A stretch of DNA of 64,000 nt, from contig CAVYVA010000001.1 in NCBI GenBank assembly GCA_963771835.1, positions 806,001 to 870,000 of the forward strand, written 5' to 3'. The notes below the pieces were generated by a model. That model ran no database searches. It was given only the letters and a program-made list of their open reading frames with translations, and was not told the origin of the DNA. Numbering within the stretch: position 1 is the stretch's first letter; each line of letters begins with the position of its first letter. Below are positions 55,101 through 63,629 of this stretch, in pieces. Source of the stretch: CAVQCJ01 sp963771835 (GTDB lineage Bacteria; Actinomycetota; Actinomycetes; Prado026). A program made the translations under genes and the position numbers.

Positions 55101-56826
55101 CAGGGCCATGCACCTCGCGCACCTGCGGGTCGACGTGACGAGCACAGCGCTGACGATCCAGTCGATCTGTGGGCCGGCGACCTCAGCCGACGACACGACA
55201 TGCGTGTTGGGCAGTGTCCTCGACTCCACGACCATCGCGGCCCCCGCCGACAGCGACAGCCCGCCGTCGGCCGCTCTGGCACTCACCCCCACTTCAGGCA
55301 CTGCGCCGCTACAGGTCACCGCCGACGCATCCGGCTCGACCGACACGGACTCGACGCCCATCGCCTCGTACGCGTTCGACTTCGGGGACGGCACGCAGGT
55401 CACCGGCCAGTCGGCCTCCATCGCCTCGCACGTGTACACGAGCGCGGGGACGTACGTGGTGACGACCACCGTGACCGACACGGTTGGCCGGCCCGCGACG
55501 GCGACGGCGACGGTGACCGTGACGAGCCCCGCGGACACGCCTCCGCTCGCCAACCTGTCGGTCAGCCCGTCGTCGGGGGCCGCCCCCCTGGCAGTGACTG
55601 CCGATGCCTCCGCCTCGACCGACACCGACGCCACGCCGATCGCGACGTACACGTTCGACTTCGGCGACGGGACCGTGGTCGGCCCGCAGGCAGCGGCAAC
55701 GGCAACGCATACGTACACCTTTGGCGGCAGCTATGCCGCCACCGTGACCGTCACCGACACCGGGGGTCATCCGTCGACGGCTACAGCGTCCGTGAGCGTC
55801 CAGTCGACGGACGCCCCGCCAGTGGCCGCGGTCGCCGTGAACCCGTCGTCGGGCACGGCACCGTTGCTGGTGACCGCTGACGCGTCCGCCTCGACCGACA
55901 CCGACTCCACGCCGATCGCGACGTACACGTTCGACTTCGGCGACGGGACCGTGGTCGGCCCGCAGGGGGGCGCAACCGCGACGCACACGTACACGACCGC
56001 CGGGCAGCGCGCGGTCAAGGTGACGGTGCAGGACACGGCTGGGCAGAGCGCCACGGCGACCGCGTCCGTGTCCGTGGCCTCCGCCGACCTGCCGCCAGCT
56101 GTCGCTTTCGTCGTGACGCCGACCAGCGGGAATGCACCGTTGCTCGTGTCTGCGGATGCATCCGGGTCCACCGACACCGACGCGACCCCGATCACCTCGT
56201 ACCGCTTCGACTTCGGGGACGGGACGCTCGTGGGTCCGCAGGCCGGCGCGACCGCGTCGCACCAGTACGGCGCGGCCGGCAACTACACCGTGACGGTCAC
56301 GGTCACCGACTCCGCGGCGCAGTCGTCCACGTCCAGCGTGCAGGTCACCGTTGCGCCCAGCGTGGGCACCAACCTGGTCGGCAACCCAGGCTTCGAGACA
56401 AACACGACTGGTTGGAACAACAACGGGCGCACGGGCATCGTGCTTGCACGGGTGGCCGGTGGTCACTCGGGCGGGTTCTCGGCGCAGCTCTCGAACACGA
56501 CGACGTCGACCTCCCCGGACTGCACGCTCAACGACTCGCCGAACTGGGTGAAGACGACCCTGGCCAGGACGTACCTGACCGGGTCGTGGGTCCGGGCGGA
56601 CACGGCTGGAGCCAAGCTGAACATCAAGGTGCGTGAGTACAACAACAGCGTGTTCGTCGCCCAGCAGGTGGCCTCGGTGACGCTGTCCACGTCGTGGCAG
56701 CAGGTGCAGGTTTCGTATGTGCCCCAGTACCCCGGTTCGTCTACGCTCGACGTGACCGTGTACACGAGCAATGCGCCGCCAGGCACGTGCTTCTACGCGG
56801 ACGACGTGTCGATCACCGTCTCCTGA
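52198..56826 (+). CDS. Multidomain secreted protein: beta-helix, PKD, purple-acid-phosphatase-like, PKD, carbohydrate-binding-like
   Basis: A 1542-aa protein. GAGGGGGG precedes ATG 52198. Signal peptide (Arg-rich head, cleavage near TAMPAAAAG). Beta-helix, about 40-455 (NITDHNSDTGIYLTT, NGDHGIDVLNS). Two PKD domains at about 462-555 and 556-648 (YTFDFGDGT). Fibronectin-like plus metallophosphoesterase at 650-1016, with EADIGDS, VPGDLSYG, VWGNHEWDS, VTFGHRPAYS and LNGHSHDYERF, i.e. all five purple-acid-phosphatase metal motifs. Four PKD domains at about 1020-1386. C-terminal carbohydrate-binding-like domain (NLVGNPGFETNTTGWNN to YADDVSITVS). Likely an extracellular phosphoesterase held on polysaccharide by its flanking domains. 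No sortase or membrane anchor is seen. Confidence 0.85.
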   Translation: MRASRARSRVARSRAGRRRALAATAAMALVAALTTAMPAAAAGLTRWVDSSSASCTNTGTGTSAKPYCTIQAAASAAQPGDVVQVRSGSYTENVQITHSGLAGAPITFQPAPGASVTVTGQIHGFTVAGTSTSNLTSWIVISGFNVTGTTGYGVYLKYSSHVTLTGNHVTLSGKPVSGSVQQGIYLIYTSDSLVANNITDHNSDTGIYLTTATTRVEVAGNISFANARVYTRAATGIDVRSAGNTVHNNKVYGNEDSGIQLYNGADGTVVYDNVSYGNGDHGIDVLNSVNTVVVANTVYNNVTSGINFEGKSGTSASSGATVRNNISVDNGLTSTTTKGNLRVDASSIPGTSLDYDMVFLHSAGTMMTWGTKTYTTLSSFTTASGQERNAFGSYDPAWVAPSSGDFHLRSGSKAIDSADSGAPDQPATDFDGSPRIDDPATTNIGSGPRGYDDRGAFEYQPDLAPAAALSVSPASGAAPLAVTADASASTDTDATPIASYTFDFGDGTAAVGPQSSPTALHTYSSAGGFTVTVTVTDTGGRSSTAQASVSASSADSPPAAALSVSPADGQAPLAVTADASASTDTDVTPVATYAFDFGDGTPAVGPQAAPTATHTYASAGTFTSTVTVRDTGGLSASATAQVVVGGATVDEVHYSWLGPTSVAFDWRGGPSTIQYGTSRQYGQSATGSAPSPMPYSSPGPFWEAQLTGLSPGTTYHYSIGGSNDETFSTAPTGPFRFDVEADIGDSITYPAMGTTQGQIAADAPDMVLVPGDLSYGEAHGQQAVDQHFNDVMSWSQNAAYMVVWGNHEWDSVGDDLRNYKGRFAIPNAHTSPGAPSLGCCGEDWGWFDAGGVRFISYPEPYAGSTWSDWQSQVDPIMAAAQADPSIRFIVTFGHRPAYSTGSHPGSTTLASILSTLGDRYSKFVLNLNGHSHDYERFTPIHGVVNVTAGGGGAALEPPWTGTDPRSLFRAMHLAHLRVDVTSTALTIQSICGPATSADDTTCVLGSVLDSTTIAAPADSDSPPSAALALTPTSGTAPLQVTADASGSTDTDSTPIASYAFDFGDGTQVTGQSASIASHVYTSAGTYVVTTTVTDTVGRPATATATVTVTSPADTPPLANLSVSPSSGAAPLAVTADASASTDTDATPIATYTFDFGDGTVVGPQAAATATHTYTFGGSYAATVTVTDTGGHPSTATASVSVQSTDAPPVAAVAVNPSSGTAPLLVTADASASTDTDSTPIATYTFDFGDGTVVGPQGGATATHTYTTAGQRAVKVTVQDTAGQSATATASVSVASADLPPAVAFVVTPTSGNAPLLVSADASGSTDTDATPITSYRFDFGDGTLVGPQAGATASHQYGAAGNYTVTVTVTDSAAQSSTSSVQVTVAPSVGTNLVGNPGFETNTTGWNNNGRTGIVLARVAGGHSGGFSAQLSNTTTSTSPDCTLNDSPNWVKTTLARTYLTGSWVRADTAGAKLNIKVREYNNSVFVAQQVASVTLSTSWQQVQVSYVPQYPGSSTLDVTVYTSNAPPGTCFYADDVSITVS

Positions 56827-57039
56827 GCTGTCTGGCCGTCCCGGCCGCTGACGAGCCTGTAAGGGCGCTTGTTCATCGGCGCCGTCATGGCGACCCCGAC
56901 GGAGTCGGGCACAGGCTACGCGTACGGCACGTCACCGTCACCGTGACAGTGGGCGTAGGCGTAGCCGAGGGCATCGACGCGGCCGAGGGTGACGTGGTAG
57001 CCGAGGACGTCGCGAGGGCCTCGGGCAGTTCGCACAGTC

Positions 57040-57565
57040 GACGTACTCGTCCACGTTTGGGTTTCGAACGGGACCGTGCCTCCCTTGCGTCCCTTGTCCG
57101 CCGGACGATGGCGTACCCGTCCTGCCGGTGCATGTCCTCCGCAGCATCACAGCGGTCTCCCCCGGCCCTGGCGCCGGTCTCGAGCATGGATCAGATCATG
57201 AAGGTGTCCGGAAGCTCCCGAAAGTCGGTGCCCCGACCACGCTCGCAGCAGGGCCCTGAGATCGGCGTCGGTGAGCCGCTCGACCACCTGGGCCGCCGAC
57301 CTGAATGCGCGGATGCCCGGCAGCGGTCGACCGGCAGGGTGCCGTCCTCGACCAGCCACGCCGAGTACCGACGTAGGGCGAGCTGTCGGCTGCGGGCGGT
57401 CGTGGGCTCCGCACCCCGGTCCAGCAGGTCAGCCACCCAGGCGGACACGGTCGGGCGGTCCAGGACCGGTTCACGGTCGGACGTCATGGTGCAAGGGCTC
57501 TTCCGCTCGGCGCGCGCAGATGAACCTGCCACTGCGGGCAGCAGCTCGGCCAGGTCGATCGACAC
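57040..57565 (-). pseudogene. Tyrosine recombinase remnant, N-terminal and middle part
   Basis: From ATG 57565 the frame reads MSIDLAELLPAV, RAERKSPCTMTS, LDRPTVSAWVADLLDRGAEP and TARSRQLALRRYSAWLVEDG, a clear core-binding (SAM-like) domain of actinobacterial integrases. Near 57290 another frame supplies VVERLTDADLRALLRA, and near 57185 a third supplies MLETGARAG and later YAIVRRTRDAREARSRSKP. At least two frameshifts, loss of the segment between NAWV and the fold, and absence of the C-terminal catalytic Arg-His-Tyr part mark it as decayed. Confidence 0.6.
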
Positions 57566-57569
57566 AAGT

Positions 57570-57661
57570 CTCTGACCTGCACGAACGCCGACCCGTTCGG
57601 CGTGTCGTCAGTCGAGGTAGTCGCGCACTCTGGACGCCTGAGCGCTGTGCCTCTGACCTGC
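57570..57661 (+). repeat. Pair of direct repeats CTCTGACCTGC
   Basis: CTCTGACCTGC at 57570-57580 recurs at 57651-57661, 81 bases apart, and the following bases are similar (ACGAACGCC versus GCAAACACC). They flank the 57606-57630 repeat just upstream of the recombinase remnant. Confidence 0.35.
57606..57630 (+). repeat. Dispersed 25-bp repeat, copy 2
   Basis: Twenty-three of 25 bases match 22872-22896. It lies 40 bases upstream of the recombinase remnant's start. 57566-57836 otherwise shows no gene. Confidence 0.45.
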
Positions 57662-57836
57662 GCAAACACCCAGTTCGTGAGCGCTGTGGGTCGAAATATC
57701 CTGGACTGAGACGGATCTCTACCTCGCAAGGGCGTTTGCGCCCGCGAAACCGGCTCTGCGGCTACTGGCGGGCCACAAGGCAACCTGGGTTGGGCACGAC
57801 AGAACCACCCACGGGACCTGGACTAACTATCGCCGC

Positions 57837-58292
57837 TCAGCGGCCCCGCCGACGCGCACGCCGGTGCATCCCGGCTGCGGAGACCGGAGAAAGAGGACGG
57901 CCGAACGGGTCGATGAACAGCGCACACGGTCCCGTGGTCGTCGGCACGGTGCCGTCCAGGACCTTGATGCTGTAGCTCAGGGCGTCACCGTCCAGGTGCG
58001 GATCTTGGATGACGACCACGGCGTCCACGGGAGGCCGGTCGCCCGGCTCCGCGAACGACAGGACGGCGTTGGGTGGGTTGGCCGCGAAACTGTTCTCTCC
58101 CTCGCCCCAGTTGGCGACGAACTGGCGGGTCGAGATGTGTCCGACCTCGCGGTCGGGACGGTCAGCGAAGTACAGCGTCGACGGCGACAACCCGCGCAAG
58201 GTCATTGATCCTTCGGCGCTGGTCATGCCGGCCGCTGTCTGGACGAACAGCGCTTCCATGTCTTCCAGCTGCTGCTCGGTGACCTGAGTCAT
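57837..58292 (-). CDS. Conserved hypothetical protein (stress-associated type)
   Basis: A 151-aa protein with strong ribosome-binding site (GGGAGGAG) before ATG 58292. Segments FVQTAAGMTSAEGSMTLRGL, TLYFADRPDREVGHIST, NPPNAVLSF and LFIDPFGRPLSPVS occur in a widespread bacterial family with no assigned function. Some members carry a signal peptide; this one does not. Last of the leftward gene set. Confidence 0.75.
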   Translation of the reverse strand: MTQVTEQQLEDMEALFVQTAAGMTSAEGSMTLRGLSPSTLYFADRPDREVGHISTRQFVANWGEGENSFAANPPNAVLSFAEPGDRPPVDAVVVIQDPHLDGDALSYSIKVLDGTVPTTTGPCALFIDPFGRPLSPVSAAGMHRRARRRGR

Positions 58293-58411
58293 GGTGGCTC
58301 CTCCCTGCCCGGTCGGTGACCGGTGATAGGTCTATCGGCACTGTCGAAGTCCTGACCATTGTTCTTTGCTGGCCCGGCGGGCTCCAGTCCCGCGGGCGCG
58401 GGGCGGCCTTG

Positions 58412-58927
58412 TCATCCTTGGTTCACGACAAGTTTGGCTTGTGCGTCGGCGATGGCGCCCTTGAGGGCCTGCACGTGGTGACCTTCGGCCTCGCCGACAG
58501 CTCGTGTGACAGCCCGGGTCACGGCTGGTTCGACCTTTCCGGCTGCGGAGTGTGGGTAGGCCACGATCAGGCCGGCTCCTCCGATCGGGATGGTTGCCCC
58601 TGCTTGTTCTTCCAGCTTCTCGGCGGTGCGGTGGTGCAGGAGTTTGCCAGCCCCGGCTCCGATGACGGCGCCGATCGCGGTGGCTGCAAGCAGTGGTGGG
58701 GCGAACAGGCCCACCGCGAAGCCGACGGCGCCCAGGCCTTCTGCGCCCTCGCGGACCATGTGGTCGGTCTGCTGGACCTCGAGGGTGCCCTCGAGGTCCT
58801 TGGTCACGACTACCGCGCCGTGCAGGTAGCCGCCGCAGCCGAGCACGGACTCGTAGTCCTCCATCGCGGCGTCTTTGGACAGGTAGCCGCCGATGAGCAC
58901 GTCGATCGTCTCGTCGTCGAATGCCAT
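58412..58927 (-). CDS. DUF1269-type membrane-associated protein
   Basis: A 171-aa protein. A ferredoxin-like head (IDVLIGGYLSKDAAMEDYESV, GAVVVTKDLEGTLEVQQTDH) is followed by a glycine-rich hydrophobic hairpin (GAVGFAVGLFAPPLLAATAIGAVIG) and a second similar module. This layout is shared with DUF1269 proteins often found in stress regulons. AGGAGG precedes ATG 58927. It starts 29 bases past the sulfatase stop. Confidence 0.75.
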   Translation of the reverse strand: MAFDDETIDVLIGGYLSKDAAMEDYESVLGCGGYLHGAVVVTKDLEGTLEVQQTDHMVREGAEGLGAVGFAVGLFAPPLLAATAIGAVIGAGAGKLLHHRTAEKLEEQAGATIPIGGAGLIVAYPHSAAGKVEPAVTRAVTRAVGEAEGHHVQALKGAIADAQAKLVVNQG

Positions 58928-58956
58928 GGTGCCGACCTCCTCTGGTGGTGGAACGG

Positions 58957-61365
58957 TCAGGCTGAGACCGCGTGGATCGCCTCGCCGTGCTTTCCTGCGA
59001 GATGCACCGCCTGCTCGTCCTCGTGGGCCAGGTGGGGTTTGACGTCGAAGACGACCTTCTTGATGGTTCCGGTGAACGGGAATGGCTTGCGGTCCGCGTA
59101 GCTCAGGTCGACGACCCCGCCGTTGTCGCGCCCGATGTCCATGCCGGCGTAGCCGGAGAACCGGACCGGGACGGTGTGGTCCATGCGTCCCTTGCCGACA
59201 GGGTTGTCGTTGACGAACAGGGTGACCTCGCCGCCCGTTGCCGGCTTGGGTGCATCCGCGGCGAACTCCATGCGGACGGTCACCTCTCCGGTCGGGAGCG
59301 GCTCCTCGGCCTGCTGACGGAACACGAACACGCCCATCATCGAGTAGGTGTGGGTGAGCCGGCCGCCGTCCACGAACAGCGAGAAGCCGCCGAGGTGGTC
59401 GGCCTCGGCCACGATCACACCCTCGGCGCCGCCTTCGGGGATGACCAGGTCAGCGCTGATCGAGTAGGAGTGGTTGTAGATCCGCGGGAGCATCCCGGAC
59501 AGGACGTTCTGCACGTCGCCTCGGAACTCGAACGTCGAGACCTCGGGCAGCGGCGGGGCGATGCCGAAGAACACCCCGAGAGTGGCCAGCAGGGGCAGGA
59601 CCTTGTACTTCTCCGCCTCTGCCCAGAACAGCGCCCGCAGCTCCTCGACCTTCTCGGGATGCTGAGCGGCGAGATCGTGCGCCTGGCTGAAGTCGTCAGG
59701 CAGGTAGTACAGCTCGACCGGGTCGTCGTCCGGATCCCACACACCCGGCGTGTACGGCTGCAGCGCGGCCGGGGTCAGGACCCACGGGATGCGTTCGGTG
59801 CGCATCGCCAGCCACCAGCCGTCCTTGTAGATGGCCCGGTTGCCGACGCTCTCGAAGTACTGCTGGGTGTGTCGCTCCGGTGCGGCCGCGTCGGTGAAGG
59901 AGTCGGCGAACGTGGCACCGTGCATAGGCTCCTGGGCGATCCCGTCGACCTCGTCGGGCGCCGGGATGCCGCACACATCCAGGATCGTCGGGGCCAGGTC
60001 GGTGACGTGGGTGAACTGGGTCCGCAGCCCGCCGCTGTCGGTGACGCGGGCCGGCCAGTGCACGACCAGCGGGTTGCGGGTGCCGCCCAGGTGGGAGCCG
60101 ACCTGCTTGCCCCACTGGAACGGGGTGTTGCCCGCCCAGGCCCAGGCCGCCGAGTAGTGCGGGTCCATCATCGCCCCGCCCCACGCGTCCAGCCCGCCGT
60201 AGCGCTCGGCGAGCTGCAGCTGCATCTCGTCGGTGAGCGGGATGCCGTTCTGCATCGTCAGCTCGTTGAACGAACCCGTCAGCGAGCCCTCCATGCTGGC
60301 TCCGTTGTCCCCCCAGATCCACAGGATCAAAGTGTTGTCGAGCTCGCCCAGCTCCTCGATCGCGTCGATGACCCGGCCCACGTTGTGATCGGCGTTCTCG
60401 GAGAACCCGGCGTACACCTCCATCTGCCGCGCGTAGTACGCCTTGAGCCGCTCCGGCACGTCGTCCCAAGCCGGGAACGCCTCGTGCCGAGGCGTCAGCT
60501 CCGCATCAGCTGGCACCACCCCGAGCTGCTGCTGCCGAGCGAACACCTCCTCACGCATGCGATCCCAGCCCTGGTCGAACCGACCCTTGTACTTCTCGGC
60601 CCAGCTGTCCGCGACGTGGTGCGGCGCGTGGCTGCACCCGGTAGCGAAGTAGACGAAGAACGGCTTGGTCGCGTCCTGTGCCCGTACCCCGTGCAGCCAC
60701 TCGATCGTCTTGTCGGCCATCGCGTCGGGCAGGTAGTAGGGGTTGTCGTCGTCGTAGAAGCCCGCAGGGGTGCCGATGATCTTCTGGTTCTCGGCCAGGC
60801 ACGGGTCCCACTGGCTGGCGCCACCGCCCAGGAACCCGTAGAAGTAGTCGAAGCCCCAGCCGTTCGGCCACCGGTCCAGCGGCCCCGCCGGTCCCTGCTG
60901 GCCGTCCGGGGTCAGGTGCCACTTCCCGAACGCTGCGGTGCCGTAGCCGTTGTCCCGCAGGATCCGAGGCAGCGGCGCACAGTCACGCGGCAGGACGGCG
61001 GTATAGCCGGGGAACCCGTTCGAGAACTCCCCCACCGAACCGAACCCGACCGAGTGACTGTTGCGACCCGTGAGCAGAGCCGCCCTGGTAGGCGAGCACA
61101 GGGCTGTCACGTGGAACCGGTTGTACCGAAGTCCGGCTTCAGCGATGCGGGTGAAGTTGGGCGTGTCGATCGGCCCCCCGAACGTGCTCGGGTTGCCGAA
61201 GCCGGCGTCGTCGATCAGCACGACGAGGACGTTCGGCGCTCCCGCCGGCGGGTGCACGTGGTCGATCTGCGCCCAGTCGGCTTCGCACCCCTGCAGAGTC
61301 CGCGCCACCGTCCCGCCGAACGCCGGGCGACGGATGGGGAGCTTGCTGCGATCTGGACCACTCAT
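58957..61365 (-). CDS. Arylsulfatase, alkaline-phosphatase superfamily
   Basis: An 802-aa enzyme. VLIDDAGFGNPSTFGG supplies the two Asp metal ligands. ALCSPTRAALLTGRN holds the Cys to be converted to formylglycine (C-x-P-x-R). FGKWHLTP and FATGCSHAPHH add further site residues. The C-terminal third (about 600-802) is a beta-sandwich. It hydrolyses sulfate esters with Ca2+. No signal peptide, so cytoplasmic or exported another way. ATG 61365 with GAGGAG upstream. A maturase is not in this window. Confidence 0.88.
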   Translation of the reverse strand: MSGPDRSKLPIRRPAFGGTVARTLQGCEADWAQIDHVHPPAGAPNVLVVLIDDAGFGNPSTFGGPIDTPNFTRIAEAGLRYNRFHVTALCSPTRAALLTGRNSHSVGFGSVGEFSNGFPGYTAVLPRDCAPLPRILRDNGYGTAAFGKWHLTPDGQQGPAGPLDRWPNGWGFDYFYGFLGGGASQWDPCLAENQKIIGTPAGFYDDDNPYYLPDAMADKTIEWLHGVRAQDATKPFFVYFATGCSHAPHHVADSWAEKYKGRFDQGWDRMREEVFARQQQLGVVPADAELTPRHEAFPAWDDVPERLKAYYARQMEVYAGFSENADHNVGRVIDAIEELGELDNTLILWIWGDNGASMEGSLTGSFNELTMQNGIPLTDEMQLQLAERYGGLDAWGGAMMDPHYSAAWAWAGNTPFQWGKQVGSHLGGTRNPLVVHWPARVTDSGGLRTQFTHVTDLAPTILDVCGIPAPDEVDGIAQEPMHGATFADSFTDAAAPERHTQQYFESVGNRAIYKDGWWLAMRTERIPWVLTPAALQPYTPGVWDPDDDPVELYYLPDDFSQAHDLAAQHPEKVEELRALFWAEAEKYKVLPLLATLGVFFGIAPPLPEVSTFEFRGDVQNVLSGMLPRIYNHSYSISADLVIPEGGAEGVIVAEADHLGGFSLFVDGGRLTHTYSMMGVFVFRQQAEEPLPTGEVTVRMEFAADAPKPATGGEVTLFVNDNPVGKGRMDHTVPVRFSGYAGMDIGRDNGGVVDLSYADRKPFPFTGTIKKVVFDVKPHLAHEDEQAVHLAGKHGEAIHAVSA

Positions 61366-61398
61366 GACCACTCCTCGGTCTGGGGAAGCTCGAGAGAA

Positions 61399-62872
61399 CT
61401 ACAGTCCGCTCAGCGCGGTGACCCGTCCGGTGGCCGCGGCCTGGCCGAGGGCGGCGTAGTCGAGGTCGTTCTGCTCGGCGTACAGCTCGGCGAAGTCCGC
61501 CACCGCGCGGTCGAAACGGTCGCTGGAACCCAGGTAGGCGGCGATGGCGACCCGGTCGCCGGACCGGGCGTGAGCGCGCGCCAGGGTCTGCCCGCACATG
61601 CGTCCGTAGAACTCCACCCCGTCGGGGACCATCTGCTCAACCACGACCGAGCCCTTGCCGTCGCGCAGCTGGCGCAGATAGAAGTCTCGCTCGACGCCGT
61701 CCGGGGACAGGGCTCGCTCCCAGCCCAGGAAGATGTCGCTGCTGGCCTGCAGCAGCCGCTGCCCGGACACCACGCGCTCACCCTGGTTCTTGAACCTCAG
61801 GCGCCTTCACGAACCCGGACAAGACCGAGGGCTGGGCTTCCTTGGCCTGCAGGAACAGCGGGTCGCCGCCGTCGATGCCCTCGAACAGGAGAATCCAAGC
61901 CCGGGTGCCGACACTGCCGACTCCGACAACCTTGCGGGCCACCTGGACCAGCTCGAACTGCTCGAGCAGGTGTCGGCGGTCCCGCTGCAGGGTGCGCCGG
62001 TAGGCCCGGACAAGCGCCCCCAGCCGGTCGTTGATCTCTGCGACGACCTGGTCCGGGAACAGCTCCTCGACGGGAACGACCAGAGGTGGCTGGCTGACGA
62101 TCCGGGCCCGACCGTCCACCTGGGTGGTCAGCTTGGCCAGGGCCTGCACGCTGTCATGAGTGCGCCACTTGTCCAGCAGCTTCTGTGCGCGCTTCTCCCG
62201 GGTGGTGTCGAGCTGGTCCCCGATCCGCTTCAGCACCTCGTCCATGTCCAGGTGCGTGTACCAGACCGCGAGGTTGCCCATCCCAGCAAACGCTGTCATC
62301 GCCTCCCGGTAGCCGGCAGCCGCGGCCCGGGCGATCTTGTGGCGCTGCTTACGGGAGAAGCCGTTGACCCGCCCGGCGACGGCCAGGCTCGCCGCGAGCC
62401 GCTTGACATCCCACTCGAACGGGCCCGGGTGAGTCTCGTCGAAGTCGTTCACGTCGAAGACCAGCCGCCGCTCCGGGGAGGCGTAGATCCCGAAGTTGCT
62501 CATGTGCGCGTCCCCGCACAGCTGCACCCGCAGCCCCGAGCTCGGGGTCCGAGCCAGATCCGCGGCCATCACCAGCGCCGCGCCTCGGTAGAACCCGAAC
62601 GACGAGGTGAGCATCCGCCCGTACCTGATCGGAACAAGCTCGGGCACCCGAGACGGCGCCTGGCTCTCCAGCAGGTCGACCGGATCTGCCCGTCCCCCGG
62701 TCGGAAACTCGGCGTGTGCCTCCAGCGGGGTGCGCTGACGCGCCGCCTTGCCAACCGCTCGACGCTCAGCGCGGGAAGCGTGCAGAATCCCCGGGGGCGC
62801 TTCCTTGCCGTATTCGCCCACAGGTCGGGCTTCTTCGACGTCTACGACGGCTGGACCGGTCGACTCTGTCAT
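61399..62872 (-). pseudogene. DUF2252 family protein, single-base frameshift
   Basis: From ATG 62872 (GGAGGCGG upstream) the frame runs through GRMLTSSFGFYRGAAL, LRVQLCGDAHMSNFG (kinase-like metal site), VFDVNDFDETHPGPFEWDVKRLAAS to QPSVLSGFVKAPE. Near 61794-61803 one base must be removed to reach FKNQGERVVSGQRLLQASSDIF, then LARAHARSGDRVAIAAYLG and the stop at 61399. Joined length about 490 aa, normal for DUF2252, a kinase-fold family of unknown function. Ends 33 bases before the sulfatase gene. Confidence 0.82.
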
Positions 62873-63082
62873 TGGGCCCGCCTCCATCCGTGGCATGACG
62901 CGCAAGGCGCATCTCGGGCGACACCTGGTCGATCCGCACGCAACCGGCATCCACCCCGGGCCCCCGTCCGGGTCCGTTGCCACCGACCTCAACTGCGTCA
63001 GGACTCCGACCGCACTTCCCAGTGCCGGACGTTGTGACCTAGCCGAGTCAACGGACGCGGCGAGCGGCTCGGCCGAGGACGC

Positions 63083-63547
63083 TCAGACGGATTCTCGCCG
63101 GTGAACGAACAACGAGTGGATGATCCACAGGTCGACAACGATCAACGTGATCGCCCAGAACGGCTGGACCGGGATGAACACGAAGTTCGTTACAGCCTGA
63201 ATGCTGACCATGATGATGCCCAGCCAACGAGCCCAAGCCGCGGCGGACATGACGCCGAACCCGGCTGCGGCCACCACGACGCCGACGACAAGGAGCCACC
63301 AGCCCCAGGTAGACGCGCTGGTGTTGACCCAGTAGTTCGCGGGCTGGACGTAGAAGCTGCCCTTGGCGATGAACGCGATGCCCTGCAAGATCCCGAAGAA
63401 ACCCCCGATGATCATGAGGACTGCGGCGAACATGGCACCACCCGTGCCACGGTCGCTGATCGTCCGCTCAACGACCACCGGCGACTGAAGAGCCGGCTTA
63501 CCATCGGCGGGCGGTGTGACCTGTGTCGAACGGACCTGCTGCGACAT
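63083..63547 (-). CDS. DUF7144-type four-helix membrane protein
   Basis: A 154-aa protein from ATG 63547 (GGGAAGGTGG upstream). Four helices: MFAAVLMIIGGFFGILQGIA, TWGWWLLVVGVVVAAAGFGV, WARWLGIIMVSIQAVTNFVF and FWAITLIVVDLWIIHSLFV. This is the usual layout of a large actinobacterial family, often called putative membrane protein. A DosR-like box lies 69 bases upstream of its start. Confidence 0.8.
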   Translation of the reverse strand: MSQQVRSTQVTPPADGKPALQSPVVVERTISDRGTGGAMFAAVLMIIGGFFGILQGIAFIAKGSFYVQPANYWVNTSASTWGWWLLVVGVVVAAAGFGVMSAAAWARWLGIIMVSIQAVTNFVFIPVQPFWAITLIVVDLWIIHSLFVHRRESV

Positions 63548-63615
63548 GGCGGTCCACCTTCCCTTCATCGACGTACGGTCAACGCCAACCTCGTGCGAGC
63601 GCCGTCGCGGAGGTA

Positions 63616-63629
63616 GGGCCGAAGGTCCC
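63616..63629. promoter_or_regulatory. DosR-like (hypoxia) box 3
   Basis: GGGCCGAAGGTCCC; its reverse complement is GGGACCTTCGGCCC. Six of seven dyad pairs are complementary-like, and it matches the GGGACnnnnGnCCC pattern of actinobacterial DosR/DevR sites. Its centre is about 75 bases before the ATG, right for activation with a short leader. Confidence 0.5.
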
